Positions 1-12,940 of a stretch of 64,000 nt of DNA are shown in pieces. Positions within the stretch are counted from its first letter, which is position 1. Each line of letters starts with the position of its first letter. The DNA comes from Castellaniella denitrificans (GTDB taxonomy: Bacteria > Pseudomonadota > Gammaproteobacteria > Burkholderiales > Burkholderiaceae_B): NCBI RefSeq assembly GCF_042653765.1, contig NZ_JBHSEZ010000006.1, positions 176,203 to 240,202 of the forward strand, in the 5' to 3' direction. The position numbers were made by a program, and so were the translations under genes. Below the pieces are notes generated by a model. That model was not told the DNA's origin and made no database searches. It worked only from the letters and a program-made list of their open reading frames with translations.

Positions 1-1556
1 ACCTGGGTGGCCGCCAGCTGGCGACCGGCTACCTGGGCCGGCCCGACCTGACGGCCGAACGCTTCGTCCCGGCCCCGGCCGGCCTGCCGGACGACCGGCT
101 GTACGCCACCGGCGACCTGGCCGCGCGGCGCGAGGACGGTGCCGTGGTCTACCTGGGCCGCCTGGACCATCAGGTCAAGCTGCGCGGCCAGCGCATCGAG
201 CTGGGCGAAATCGAAGCCGTGCTGGCGTCCCACCCGGACGTCGCCCAGGCGGCCGTCCTGGCCCGCGAGGACCGGCCCGGCCAGACGCTGCTGGCGGCCT
301 ACGTGGTACCCGAGCCCGGCCGCCCCTTCGACCGCGACGCCCTGGCGGCCCACATGGCCGGCCGCCTGCCGGACTACATGGTGCCGACCGCCTGGGTGCC
401 GCTGGCGGCGCTGCCGGTCACGGCCAACGGCAAGCTCGACCGCAAGGCGCTGCCCGCCCCCGAACTGTCCGGACCGGAGACGTCCCGCCCCCCGCGCACC
501 GCCGCCGAACGCCGGGTGGCCGAGGCCTTCCGCGCCGTGCTGGGGCTGCCGGAGCTGCCGGGTGCGGACGATGATTTCTTCGCCCTGGGCGGGCATTCGC
601 TGCTGGCGGCGCGCCTGGCCCTGGCGCTGCGCGACGGCCACGACCTCTCGCTAGGCACGGTCTTCCAATACCCCACGGTGGCCCGCCTGGCCGCCCACCT
701 GGAGGACGAGGGCGGACGCGCGGAGAGCGCCGCGCAGGCCGGCTTCGGTCCCGTCGTGACCCTGCGCGAGGCCGCCGGCCGCCCGGCGCTGTTCTGCATC
801 CACCCGGCCGGCGGCCTGTCCTGGTGCTACGGCACGCTGGCCCGCGCCCTGCCCACGCCGCGCACGGTCCACGGCCTGCAGGCGCCCGCCCTGGCCCTGG
901 ACGGCGGCGCGCCCGCCGACAGCCTGGCCGACATGGCGCGCAACTATGCCGACCGGGTGCTGGCGCTGCAGGCCGAAGGCCCGTACCACTTGGCCGGCTG
1001 GTCCGTGGGCGGCATCCTGGCCCAGGCCGTGGCCGCCGAGCTCCAGGCGCGCGGCCGGTCCGTGGGCGTGGTCGCCCTGCTGGACGCCTATCCCTGCGAG
1101 GCCTGGCGGGACCGTCCCGAGCCCGCCCCCGAGGACCTGTACAAGGCGCTGCTGCACATCGCCGGCGCCGATCCGCACGCCCTGCCGCCGGAACGCCTGA
1201 ACCGGCGCGGCGTCGTCGAATTCCTGCGCGCCCAGGGCCATCCGCTGGGCGAACTGTCCGACACGCGGCTGGACGCGGTCTTCGAGACCGTCGGCCACAC
1301 CAACCGCCTGGTGCGCGGCCACCGGCACGCGCGCTACGAAGGCGCGGCGCTGCACTTCCAGGCCGCCCTGGACCACGCCGACTCCGGCCTGGATCCGCGC
1401 ATGTGGCGGCCGCACGTCGGCACGCTGACCTGCCATGCGGTGGACAGCACCCATGCCGGCCTGCCGGGCGCCGCCGCGACGGCCTGCATCGCGCCCATTC
1501 TGGACGCCTGCCTGCGGACGGCCGACCGCCCGGCGCCGGTCGCCGCAACCGCATGA
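1..1556 (+). CDS. NRPS terminal module, 3' fragment (A-PCP-TE), EntF-like siderophore synthetase
   Basis: The reading frame is open from base 3, so the gene begins outside the window; 517 residues are visible. They hold the C-terminal subdomain of an adenylation domain (the TGYLGRPDLT and GRLDHQVKLRGQRIELGEIE core motifs and the catalytic-Lys motif PVTANGKLDRKAL), then a peptidyl carrier domain with the phosphopantetheine serine in GGHSL (fragment residue about 199), then a type I thioesterase with the GWSVGG nucleophile elbow (serine about 334). This architecture is the end of an EntF/DhbF-type synthetase that assembles and releases a catecholate peptide. Together with EntC, EntB and EntA just downstream it points to a 2,3-dihydroxybenzoate siderophore. 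The amino acid activated cannot be read because the specificity pocket lies upstream. Confidence 0.93.
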   Translation, partial: LGGRQLATGYLGRPDLTAERFVPAPAGLPDDRLYATGDLAARREDGAVVYLGRLDHQVKLRGQRIELGEIEAVLASHPDVAQAAVLAREDRPGQTLLAAYVVPEPGRPFDRDALAAHMAGRLPDYMVPTAWVPLAALPVTANGKLDRKALPAPELSGPETSRPPRTAAERRVAEAFRAVLGLPELPGADDDFFALGGHSLLAARLALALRDGHDLSLGTVFQYPTVARLAAHLEDEGGRAESAAQAGFGPVVTLREAAGRPALFCIHPAGGLSWCYGTLARALPTPRTVHGLQAPALALDGGAPADSLADMARNYADRVLALQAEGPYHLAGWSVGGILAQAVAAELQARGRSVGVVALLDAYPCEAWRDRPEPAPEDLYKALLHIAGADPHALPPERLNRRGVVEFLRAQGHPLGELSDTRLDAVFETVGHTNRLVRGHRHARYEGAALHFQAALDHADSGLDPRMWRPHVGTLTCHAVDSTHAGLPGAAATACIAPILDACLRTADRPAPVAATA

Positions 1557-1596
1557 ACCTCTTTTCCACCGTCATCCAATCGCACGAGGAACCCGC

Positions 1597-2724
1597 ATGA
1601 ACACGCATCCCACTTCCCACCCGGCGCTGCGGCGCGGCGCCCGCGCCCTGCTGGCCGGCGCCGCCCTGGCCCTGGCCGCCGGCTGCGCGGCCACGGGCCC
1701 GGACACGCGGCAATCCGCGCCCGCGGCCCCGGCCGCCGCCGCGCCGACCTGGTCCGTCGCGGCGACGGCCGTCGACATGCCCCCGGGCGTCTACCAGGGC
1801 GCCTACAGCGCGCGCGCGCAGCGCCTGTTCGTGACCTCGGCCATCGGCCGCCCGCCGGTGAAGGAATCGCGCCTGCTCGCCATCGATCCATCCAGCCTGC
1901 GCGTCGTCGCCTCCGTCGTCCCGGCCCTGCAGGCCAGCCGCACGGATGGCCAGGTGGAGGCCGTCTACGGCCTGACGGTGGACGACGCCCGCAGCCAGAT
2001 CTGGACCACGAACACCCGCAGCGGCTCGGTCGCCGTCTACCGGGAGTCGGACCTGTCCCTGGTCAAGCAGTTCCCCGACGACGTGACGCCGCACGCGCGC
2101 GACGTGCTGGTCGACGCCGCGCACAACCGCGCCTACGTCTCCTCGCCAGCCTCCAACGTCATCCACGTGTTCGACAGCGCCACGCTGCAACCGCTGCCCG
2201 GCATCACGCTCACCGGCGCTGGCGAAGCGCCCAAGCCGATGAGCCTGACGCTGGACGCCGACCATCAGCGCCTGTACACCGTCAGCCTGAACACGGCCGA
2301 AGTCTTCGCCATCGACACGGCCACCGGCCGGCAGGCCGCCCGCTACACCGTGCCCGGCGCCCAGGGCGCCTCCGGCATCGCCGTGGACGGCCAGGCGCAG
2401 CGGATCTACGTGGCGGCCCAGAAATCCGGCGACCTGACGGTGCTGGACGCCCGGGACGGCCGGGTCCTGCAACACCTGGCGACCGGTGCCGGCGCCCTGA
2501 ACGTCGCCTTCGATCCGGTCCACCGCCTGGCCTACGTCGCCAACCGCGGCGCGGGCACCGTCACCGTCGTGGACGAACACGGCGTGATCCAGGCCCAGGT
2601 GGACACCGGATCCGCCCCGAACCACATCGCCCTGGATCCGCGGGGCGATGCCTGGGTGCTGGTGAAAAAGAGCAAGGACGACCCGCGTGGCGACCGCCTG
2701 GTGCGCATCGAGGTCCGCCGCTGA
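1597..2724 (+). CDS. YncE-like beta-propeller lipoprotein in the siderophore operon
   Basis: A 375-residue protein. The start at 1597 is chosen because GAGGA lies just upstream and the signal peptide follows directly. The N-terminus is a lipoprotein signal (two Arg pairs, hydrophobic core, ALAAGC lipobox, lipidated Cys30), followed by an Ala/Pro-rich linker. The rest consists of repeating short blades of the type IYVAAQKSGDLTVLD and AYVANRGAGTVTVVDE, as in the YncE/YVTN seven-bladed propellers. E. coli YncE is a periplasmic iron-regulated protein of unclear function. Here the gene sits between the synthetase and entC, only 2 bases before entC, so co-expression under iron limitation is likely (inference). 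A role in holding or processing the siderophore in the periplasm is possible but not shown. Confidence 0.85.
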   Translation: MNTHPTSHPALRRGARALLAGAALALAAGCAATGPDTRQSAPAAPAAAAPTWSVAATAVDMPPGVYQGAYSARAQRLFVTSAIGRPPVKESRLLAIDPSSLRVVASVVPALQASRTDGQVEAVYGLTVDDARSQIWTTNTRSGSVAVYRESDLSLVKQFPDDVTPHARDVLVDAAHNRAYVSSPASNVIHVFDSATLQPLPGITLTGAGEAPKPMSLTLDADHQRLYTVSLNTAEVFAIDTATGRQAARYTVPGAQGASGIAVDGQAQRIYVAAQKSGDLTVLDARDGRVLQHLATGAGALNVAFDPVHRLAYVANRGAGTVTVVDEHGVIQAQVDTGSAPNHIALDPRGDAWVLVKKSKDDPRGDRLVRIEVRR

Positions 2725-2726
2725 TC

Positions 2727-3920
2727 ATGGACATGCTTGCCCGCACGCCCCCGGATCCGCGCACCGGCGCCCTGGCCGGCTTCCAGCCGGGCGACAGCCT
2801 GTTCACCGCGCAGGGCCTGGGGTTCCATGGCCAGGGCTGCCTGCTGCAGGCCGCTCCCCGAGAGGACGTGGGCGCCTGCGCCGCCCGCCTGCTCGCGCAA
2901 GCGGCCGAGATGCGCGCCGGAACGGGAACGGATGCGCCGGACGCGGACGGCGCGCGCGCCCTGCTGCTGGGCCTGCTGCCCTACGATCCGGACGGTCCGG
3001 CGCCGGCCCTGCTGCGCGTGCCCCGGACGCTGCGGCGCATCGCCGCGCCGCACGACCTGCCGCCCGCGCGGCGCGGCGCCATCCTCCGGCGCCGGGAACA
3101 CCCCGACCAGGCCGGGTACGAGCGCAGCGTGGGCGCGGCGCTCGAACGGCTCGGCCGCGGCGACGGCCTGCGCAAGCTGGTGCTGTCCCGCACCCTGGAA
3201 CTGGAACTGGACCGCCCCCTGGACCTGCCCGAAGTCCTGGCGCGGTTGTGGCGGGCCAGCCCGCACGGCCACACCTACGCGCTGCCCGTGTCCGGGACCG
3301 GACAGGACTATTTCCTGGGCGCCAGCCCCGAACTGCTGGTGCGCCGGGAAGGCCGCCGGGTGCGCGTGCATCCCCTGGCGGGCACGGCCGCGCGCCATCC
3401 CGACGCCGCCGAGGACGCCCGCATCGCCCAGGCGCTGCTGGACTCGCCCAAGGACCGGCTGGAGCACGCCGTCGTGGTCGAGGCCATCGAAGCCGCGCTG
3501 CGGCCCCTGTGCCGCACGCTGGACATCCCCGCGCGGCCCGGCCTGACCTCGACCGCCCGGCTCTGGCACCTGGGCACCCTGATCGAGGGCGAGCTGGCCG
3601 ATCCCGCCATCAGCGCCCTGGACCTCGCCATCGCCCTGCACCCCACCCCGGCCGTCTGCGGCCTGCCCACGGCGGACGCCCGGCGCGCCATCGCGGGGCT
3701 CGAGCCCTTCGAGCGCGGCTACTTCGCCGGGGCCGTCGGCTGGTGCGACGCGGCCGGCGACGGCGCCTGGGCGGTCGCCATCCGCTGCGCCCAGGCCAGC
3801 GGCCGCCGGCTCACCCTCTCGGCCGGCGCGGGCATCGTCCCCGGCTCGGTCCCCGAGCTCGAATACCAGGAAACCGGCAACAAGCTGCGCACCGTCCTGG
3901 ACGCGCTGGGGCTTCTTTAA
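2727..3920 (+). CDS. entC: Isochorismate synthase
   Basis: This 397-residue enzyme of the chorismate-utilising family converts chorismate to isochorismate, the first step of 2,3-dihydroxybenzoate synthesis. The C-terminal half carries the family signatures: LVLSRTLELEL, the VHPLAGTAARHPDA loop, the helix SPKDRLEHAVVVEAI, ALHPTPAVCGLP, and the C-terminal LSAGAGIVPGSVPELEY segment with the Mg-binding glutamates. Length matches EntC/DhbC (about 390-400). The ATG at 2727 is 2 bases after the stop of the preceding lipoprotein gene, showing tight operon coupling. A salicylate-forming (PchA-type) or menaquinone (MenF) role is less likely because isochorismatase and EntA-type dehydrogenase genes follow. 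Confidence 0.93.
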   Translation: MDMLARTPPDPRTGALAGFQPGDSLFTAQGLGFHGQGCLLQAAPREDVGACAARLLAQAAEMRAGTGTDAPDADGARALLLGLLPYDPDGPAPALLRVPRTLRRIAAPHDLPPARRGAILRRREHPDQAGYERSVGAALERLGRGDGLRKLVLSRTLELELDRPLDLPEVLARLWRASPHGHTYALPVSGTGQDYFLGASPELLVRREGRRVRVHPLAGTAARHPDAAEDARIAQALLDSPKDRLEHAVVVEAIEAALRPLCRTLDIPARPGLTSTARLWHLGTLIEGELADPAISALDLAIALHPTPAVCGLPTADARRAIAGLEPFERGYFAGAVGWCDAAGDGAWAVAIRCAQASGRRLTLSAGAGIVPGSVPELEYQETGNKLRTVLDALGLL

Positions 3921-3954
3921 AGCCGCCAGCCCGCCCCTTCCGGAGTTTCGTTTC

Positions 3955-4632
3955 ATGAGCATCCCCTCCCTGCCGTCCTATGCCATGCCCCACGAGCCCG
4001 CGAGCAACCGCGTGGGCTGGCGTCCCGACGCGCGCCGCGCCGCCCTGCTGATCCACGACATGCAGGACTATTTCCTGAGCAAGTACGATGTGACGCAGGC
4101 GCCGATCCCCGACCTGATCACCGCCATCGTCCACCTGCGAGATCGCTGCCGCGACCTCGGCATCCCCGTGTTCTACACCGCCCAGCCGCCCGTGCAGCCC
4201 GAGGCCGACCGGGCGCTGCTGAACGACTTCTGGGGGCCGGGCCTGACCGCGCCGGAACACCGCGACGGCGCGCGCATCGTCGCGGCGCTGAGCCCGCGTC
4301 CGGGAGATACCGTACTGACCAAGTGGCGCTACAGCGCCTTCCAGCGCTCCGACCTGCGGGAACGGCTGCGCGCCCAGGACCGCGACCAGCTCATCATCAC
4401 CGGCGTCTACGCCCACATCGGCTGCCTGGCCACCGCGCTGGAAGCCTTCATGCAGGACGTCCAGCCCTTCCTGGCCATCGACGCCTGCGCCGACTTCAGC
4501 CTGGAAGACCATCGGATGGCCATCACCCACGTCGCGCGCCGCTGCGGCGTGAGCCTGACCCTGGACGAGATCTTCAACGCCCTGGCGCGGGACGCCGCAA
4601 TCCCCTCCACCCGCGAGACCCACGCATCATGA
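3955..4632 (+). CDS. entB: Isochorismatase (EntB N-terminal domain only, no aryl carrier)
   Basis: The 225-residue cysteine-hydrolase-fold enzyme hydrolyses isochorismate to 2,3-dihydro-2,3-dihydroxybenzoate and pyruvate. Visible landmarks are LLIHDMQDYFL (catalytic Asp), the TVLTKWRYSAF segment (catalytic Lys) and the ITGVYAHIGCLATALEAF core with the active-site region. E. coli EntB has about 285 residues because an aryl carrier domain follows. Here the protein stops right after the hydrolase fold and has no GxxS phosphopantetheine site, so the aryl carrier must be elsewhere. The gene overlaps entA by ATGA. Its place between entC and entA makes the substrate assignment firm although other family members hydrolyse different compounds. 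Confidence 0.92.
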   Translation: MSIPSLPSYAMPHEPASNRVGWRPDARRAALLIHDMQDYFLSKYDVTQAPIPDLITAIVHLRDRCRDLGIPVFYTAQPPVQPEADRALLNDFWGPGLTAPEHRDGARIVAALSPRPGDTVLTKWRYSAFQRSDLRERLRAQDRDQLIITGVYAHIGCLATALEAFMQDVQPFLAIDACADFSLEDHRMAITHVARRCGVSLTLDEIFNALARDAAIPSTRETHAS

Positions 4633-5468
4633 ACGCCCTGCCCGACACCGACCCGGCCGCGCACCGCCAGGACGACTTCCCGGACCGCCACATCCTCGTC
4701 ACCGGCGCCGCCAGCGGCATCGGCGCCGCCGTCGCCCGGCAGCTGCTCGCCCGGGGCGCCCGCGTCTCCGCCGTCGACCTCGACGAAGCCGGCCTGCAAC
4801 GCCTGCATGCGCATGCGGCGGACGCCGCCTCCGGCGGCACCGACCTGTCCGGCCGCCTGTGGACCGCCCCCCTGGACGTGCGCGACGCCGCGCGGGTCGA
4901 ACACGTCGTCGCCCAGGCCGAGGCCGCCCTGGGACCGCTCCACGGCCTGGCCAGCGTCGCCGGCGTCCTGGAAATGGGCGACGTCGCCGACCTGGACGAC
5001 GCCCAATGGGCGCACTGCTTCGACGTCAACGCCACCGGCGTCTTCCACGTCTGCCGCGCCGTCGCCCGCCGCCTGCGCGAACGCCGCGACGGCGCCATCG
5101 TCGCCGTCAGCTCCAACGCCGCCACCACGCCGCGCGCCGGCATGGCCGCCTACGCCGCCTCCAAGGCCGCCGCCACCCAGCTCGCCCGCTGCCTGGGCCT
5201 GGAGCTGGCCCCGCACGGCATCCGGGTCAACATCGTTTCGCCCGGCTCCACCGACACCGCCATGCAGCAGGCCATGTGGGCGCTGGGCAGCTCGCGCGAA
5301 GCCGTCATCGCCGGCGACCCCGCCCGCTGGCGCCTGGGCATCCCCCTGGCCAAGATCGCCGCCCCCGACGAAATCGCCCACGCCGTCCTGTTCCTGCTCT
5401 CCGACCAGGCCAGCCACATCACCCTGCACGATCTGCGGGTGGACGGCGGCGCGACGCTGGATAGGTGA
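4629..5468 (+). CDS. entA: 2,3-dihydro-2,3-dihydroxybenzoate dehydrogenase
   Basis: This 279-residue short-chain dehydrogenase/reductase oxidises 2,3-dihydro-2,3-dihydroxybenzoate to 2,3-dihydroxybenzoate with NAD+. The Rossmann motif TGAASGIG lies near residue 25, the catalytic serine region is VAVSSNAATT, and the YAASKAA motif supplies Tyr and Lys. Its N-terminus is some 20 residues longer than E. coli EntA. The ATG at 4629 overlaps the isochorismatase stop (ATGA). It is the last gene of the visible siderophore operon; a terminator-like repeat follows within 20 bases. The family is broad, so the assignment leans on context, but context is complete (entC-entB-entA). Confidence 0.9.
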   Translation: MNALPDTDPAAHRQDDFPDRHILVTGAASGIGAAVARQLLARGARVSAVDLDEAGLQRLHAHAADAASGGTDLSGRLWTAPLDVRDAARVEHVVAQAEAALGPLHGLASVAGVLEMGDVADLDDAQWAHCFDVNATGVFHVCRAVARRLRERRDGAIVAVSSNAATTPRAGMAAYAASKAAATQLARCLGLELAPHGIRVNIVSPGSTDTAMQQAMWALGSSREAVIAGDPARWRLGIPLAKIAAPDEIAHAVLFLLSDQASHITLHDLRVDGGATLDR

Positions 5469-5487
5469 ACCTGCGTCTTGCGCCGCG

Positions 5488-5556
5488 CCTTCGGCTTGCT
5501 GCCCCCCAAGGGGGTGCTTTTTGCCTTGGGACGGCCCGGCGGCAAAAAAATCCGCC
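5488..5556 (+). repeat. Dispersed GC-rich repeat, copy 1, forms an intrinsic terminator after entA
   Basis: About 69 bases that recur almost unchanged at 58494-58561 (three substitutions and one A-run indel). It holds a stem of GCCCCCC/GGGGGTGC type followed directly by TTTTT, then a second stem made by TTTTTGCC and GGCAAAAA. On the + strand the first stem plus T-run looks like a Rho-independent terminator for the siderophore operon. Confidence 0.75.
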
Positions 5557-5603
5557 ACCCTTCCATCGGGGTTTTCCCTGGATCCTGAAAACCAGCTGTC
5601 CAC

Positions 5604-5705
5604 GACAATACCTATTTTTCATTCGACTTGATATGTCCCTATATATCAAACATCGATGAAATGCCATCTATAAATAGGGACACATCAAAAGAAAATCCTA
5701 TTGTC
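5604..5705. repeat. AT-rich imperfect palindrome of about 102 bases upstream of gltB
   Basis: The outer ends are GACAATA (5604-5610) and TATTGTC (5699-5705). Inner arms are TGATATGTCCCTAT (5629-5642) and ATAGGGACACATCA (5674-5687), which pair at 13 of 14 positions. The centre is the palindrome CATCGATG (5651-5658). The element is far more AT-rich than its surroundings. It could be a large regulator-binding region or promoter of gltBD, a folded RNA element, or a small non-coding inverted-repeat (MITE-like) insertion; the sequence alone does not decide. Confidence 0.6.
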
Positions 5706-5781
5706 ACCAAGGACTTGGAGCGGTAATTTCCACCTTCTGCCGTTCGGAACGGCACCCGTGTTCCGCCTCGCGAGTCCCATC

Positions 5782-10515
<4,734 letters not shown>

Positions 10516-10529
10516 AGGAACATCGCATC

Positions 10530-11993
10530 ATGGGAAAAATCACTGGCTTCATGGAATTCGCGCGGGTCAAGCCGGCCTACGAGGCGCCGGAATCCCGCCT
10601 GCGCCACTGGAAGGAATTCGTCTCGCCGCTGACCGACGAGCAGGCCCGCATCCAGGGCGCGCGCTGCATGGACTGCGGGGTGCCGTTCTGCACGCACGGC
10701 TGCCCGGTCAACAACATCATTCCGGACTGGAACGACCTGGTCTACCGCCAGGACTGGAAGCGCGCGCTCGACGTGCTGCTGTCGACCAACAATTTCCCGG
10801 AGTTCACCGGCCGCATCTGCCCCGCGCCCTGCGAGGCGGCCTGTACGCTGAACCTGAACGACACAGCCGTCGGCATCAAGTCGATCGAGCACACGATCAT
10901 CGAGCGCGGCTGGCAGGAAGGCTGGGTGGTGCCCCAGCCGCCCGCGCGCAAGACGGGCAAGCGGGTCGCCATCGTCGGCTCCGGGCCGGCCGGCCTGGCC
11001 TGCGCGCAGCAGCTGGCGCGCGCCGGGCACAGCGTGTCGGTCTATGAAAAGAGCAATCGCATCGGCGGACTGCTGCGCTACGGGATTCCGGACTTCAAGC
11101 TGGAAAAGTCGCACATCGACCGGCGCCTGGCGCAGATGGAGGCCGAGGGGGTGGAATTCTTCCCCTCGACCTACGTGGGCCGCGCGGAACACGCGGAAGA
11201 CGGCCTGACGGTGGTGACGCCCGACGAGCTGCTGGCGCAGCACGACGCGGTGGTGCTGACGGGCGGATCCGAGCAGCCGCGCGACCTGCCGGTGCCGGGC
11301 CGCGATCTGCGCGGGGTGCATTTCGCCATGGACTTCCTGCGCCAGCAGAACAAGATCAACCACGGCGACCGGATCGCCAAGCCGATCAGCGCGAAAGGCA
11401 AGCACGTGGTGGTGATCGGCGGCGGCGACACGGGGTCGGACTGCGTGGGGACGAGCAACCGCCAGGGGGCGGCGTCGGTGACGCAGTTCGAGCTGATGTT
11501 CCGCCCCCCGGAGGAAGAGGACAAGCTGCTGACCTGGCCCTACTGGCCGATCCGCCTGCGCACCTCGTCCTCGCACGAGGAAGGCTGCCAGCGCGACTGG
11601 GCGGTGGGCACCCAGGCTTTCGAGGGCAAGGGCGGCAAGGTGGAAAAACTGGTCGCGACGCGCCTGGAGTGGCTGAAGGACAAGGCGACGGGCCAGATGA
11701 AGATGCGCGAGGTGAAGGATTCGCAATTCGAGATCCAGGCGGACCTGGTGCTGCTGGCGATGGGCTTCGTGTCGCCGGTGCGTTCGGTGCTGGACGCGTT
11801 CGGCGTGGAGGTGGACGGCCGCGGGAACGCGCGGGCGAACACCGACGATTACTGCAGTTCCCGGGCGAAGGTGTTCGCCGCGGGGGACATGCGGCGCGGG
11901 CAGTCGCTGGTGGTGTGGGCGATCCGCGAGGGGCGGCAGTGCGCGCGCTCGGTGGACGAGTATCTGATGGGGTCTTCGGTCCTGCCTCGCTGA
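10530..11993 (+). CDS. gltD: Glutamate synthase (NADPH), small subunit
   Basis: The 487-residue FAD/NADPH-dependent subunit supplies electrons to GltB. The N-terminal domain has the four-cysteine iron-sulfur pattern CMDCGVPFCTHGCP (residues about 47-60) and a second set in GRICPAPCEAAC. The FAD site is VAIVGSGPAGLACA and the NADPH site is VVIGGGDTGSDC. Length agrees with GltD (about 470-490). The gene lies 14 bases after gltB, with AAGGAA ahead of the ATG, so the two are co-transcribed and produced together for the alpha-beta complex in the cytoplasm. The strong match over the whole length leaves little doubt. Confidence 0.97.
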   Translation: MGKITGFMEFARVKPAYEAPESRLRHWKEFVSPLTDEQARIQGARCMDCGVPFCTHGCPVNNIIPDWNDLVYRQDWKRALDVLLSTNNFPEFTGRICPAPCEAACTLNLNDTAVGIKSIEHTIIERGWQEGWVVPQPPARKTGKRVAIVGSGPAGLACAQQLARAGHSVSVYEKSNRIGGLLRYGIPDFKLEKSHIDRRLAQMEAEGVEFFPSTYVGRAEHAEDGLTVVTPDELLAQHDAVVLTGGSEQPRDLPVPGRDLRGVHFAMDFLRQQNKINHGDRIAKPISAKGKHVVVIGGGDTGSDCVGTSNRQGAASVTQFELMFRPPEEEDKLLTWPYWPIRLRTSSSHEEGCQRDWAVGTQAFEGKGGKVEKLVATRLEWLKDKATGQMKMREVKDSQFEIQADLVLLAMGFVSPVRSVLDAFGVEVDGRGNARANTDDYCSSRAKVFAAGDMRRGQSLVVWAIREGRQCARSVDEYLMGSSVLPR

Positions 11994-12051
11994 GGCCCCG
12001 ATCCCGCCGAGGCGGGCGGGCGCCAGGGAACGTGCGTGGCGGCAAGCCGGG

Positions 12052-12057
12052 TACAAT
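12052..12057 (+). promoter_or_regulatory. Possible -10 element (TACAAT) for the mla operon
   Basis: TACAAT stands 34 bases before the mlaF start in the short spacer after gltD. No convincing -35 hexamer was seen 16-18 bases upstream, so this is only a candidate. Confidence 0.4.
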
Positions 12058-12090
12058 CAATCCCAAAGACAGGCGTCCGCCCCCCTTCCA

Positions 12091-12912
12091 ATGACCGACA
12101 CCTCCTCCGATCCCCTTGTCACCTTCGATGGCGTTTCGCTCGGCTACGGCGACTTCACCGTGCTGCGCGGCATCGACCTGCGGGTCATGCCCGGCCAGGT
12201 CGTGGCCATGATGGGCGGTTCGGGCTCGGGCAAGACGACGCTGCTGCGGGCCGTGACCGGCCAGCTGCCGGCGCAGGCGGGGCAGATCCGCGTGTTCGGC
12301 CAGGACATGGCCCACCTGGACGGCGAGCCGCTGCGCGCCGTGCGCCAGCGGATGGGCGTGCTGTTCCAGAGCGGGGCGCTGTTCACCGACCTGAACGTCT
12401 TCGAGAACGTGGCCTTTCCGCTGCGCGAGCACACCCGCATTTCCGAGCAGCAGATCCTGGAACGGGTGCTGGACAAGCTCCAGGCGGTGGGACTGCGGCA
12501 CGCGGCGCATCTGCGGATCTCGGAGGTTTCCGGCGGGATGGCGCGGCGCGTGGCGCTGGCGCGGGCGATCGTGCTGGAACCGGAACTCATCCTGTACGAC
12601 GAACCATTCGCGGGGCTGGACCCGATTTCCCTGGGCATCACGGCGCAGCTGATCCGCACGATGACGAACCAGCTGGGCTGCGCGTCGATCCTGATCACGC
12701 ACGACGTGGAGGAATCGTTCGCCATCGCGGACCAAGTCTACCTGATCGGCCAGGGCCGGCAGATCGCCCGGGGCACGCCGGCGGAACTGTCCGCCTCGCA
12801 GGACGAATACCTGCAGCAATTCCTCCAGGGCCGTCCCGACGGACCGATCGGCTTCCACTATCCCCTGACGCCGGCCTTCGAACGCTGGCTGGCCGCCCGG
12901 AGGGCCGCATGA
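12091..12912 (+). CDS. mlaF: Phospholipid ABC transporter ATPase MlaF
   Basis: This 273-residue ATPase powers the inner-membrane MlaFED complex that moves phospholipids between the inner and outer membranes to keep outer-membrane asymmetry. Walker A is GGSGSGKTT (about residue 41), the ABC signature is VSGGMARR, Walker B is LILYDEPFAGLD, and the switch His lies in ILITHDVEES. The signature motif and the PISLG run after Walker B are typical of the MCE-type ATPases. mlaE and mlaD follow. It is the first gene of the operon. Confidence 0.95.
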   Translation: MTDTSSDPLVTFDGVSLGYGDFTVLRGIDLRVMPGQVVAMMGGSGSGKTTLLRAVTGQLPAQAGQIRVFGQDMAHLDGEPLRAVRQRMGVLFQSGALFTDLNVFENVAFPLREHTRISEQQILERVLDKLQAVGLRHAAHLRISEVSGGMARRVALARAIVLEPELILYDEPFAGLDPISLGITAQLIRTMTNQLGCASILITHDVEESFAIADQVYLIGQGRQIARGTPAELSASQDEYLQQFLQGRPDGPIGFHYPLTPAFERWLAARRAA

Positions 12913-12940
12913 GCACGCAGGGCCGCGCCAAGGGGGCGAT

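Larger units (their letters stand above)
5469..5781. other. Gene-free spacer between entA and gltB
   Basis: These 313 bases hold the dispersed repeat (5488-5556), the AT-rich palindrome (5604-5705) and a GC-rich leader before gltB. The gltB frame remains open upstream to a TTG at 5701, but that part has no conserved sequence and the TTG lies inside the palindrome. I see no gene here. Confidence 0.7.

Noticed and set aside
5701..5781. In-frame TTG start that would lengthen GltB by 27 residues
   Set aside because: The extra sequence is not conserved and lies partly in the palindromic element; the ATG at 5782 gives a normal 26-residue propeptide before the nucleophile cysteine.
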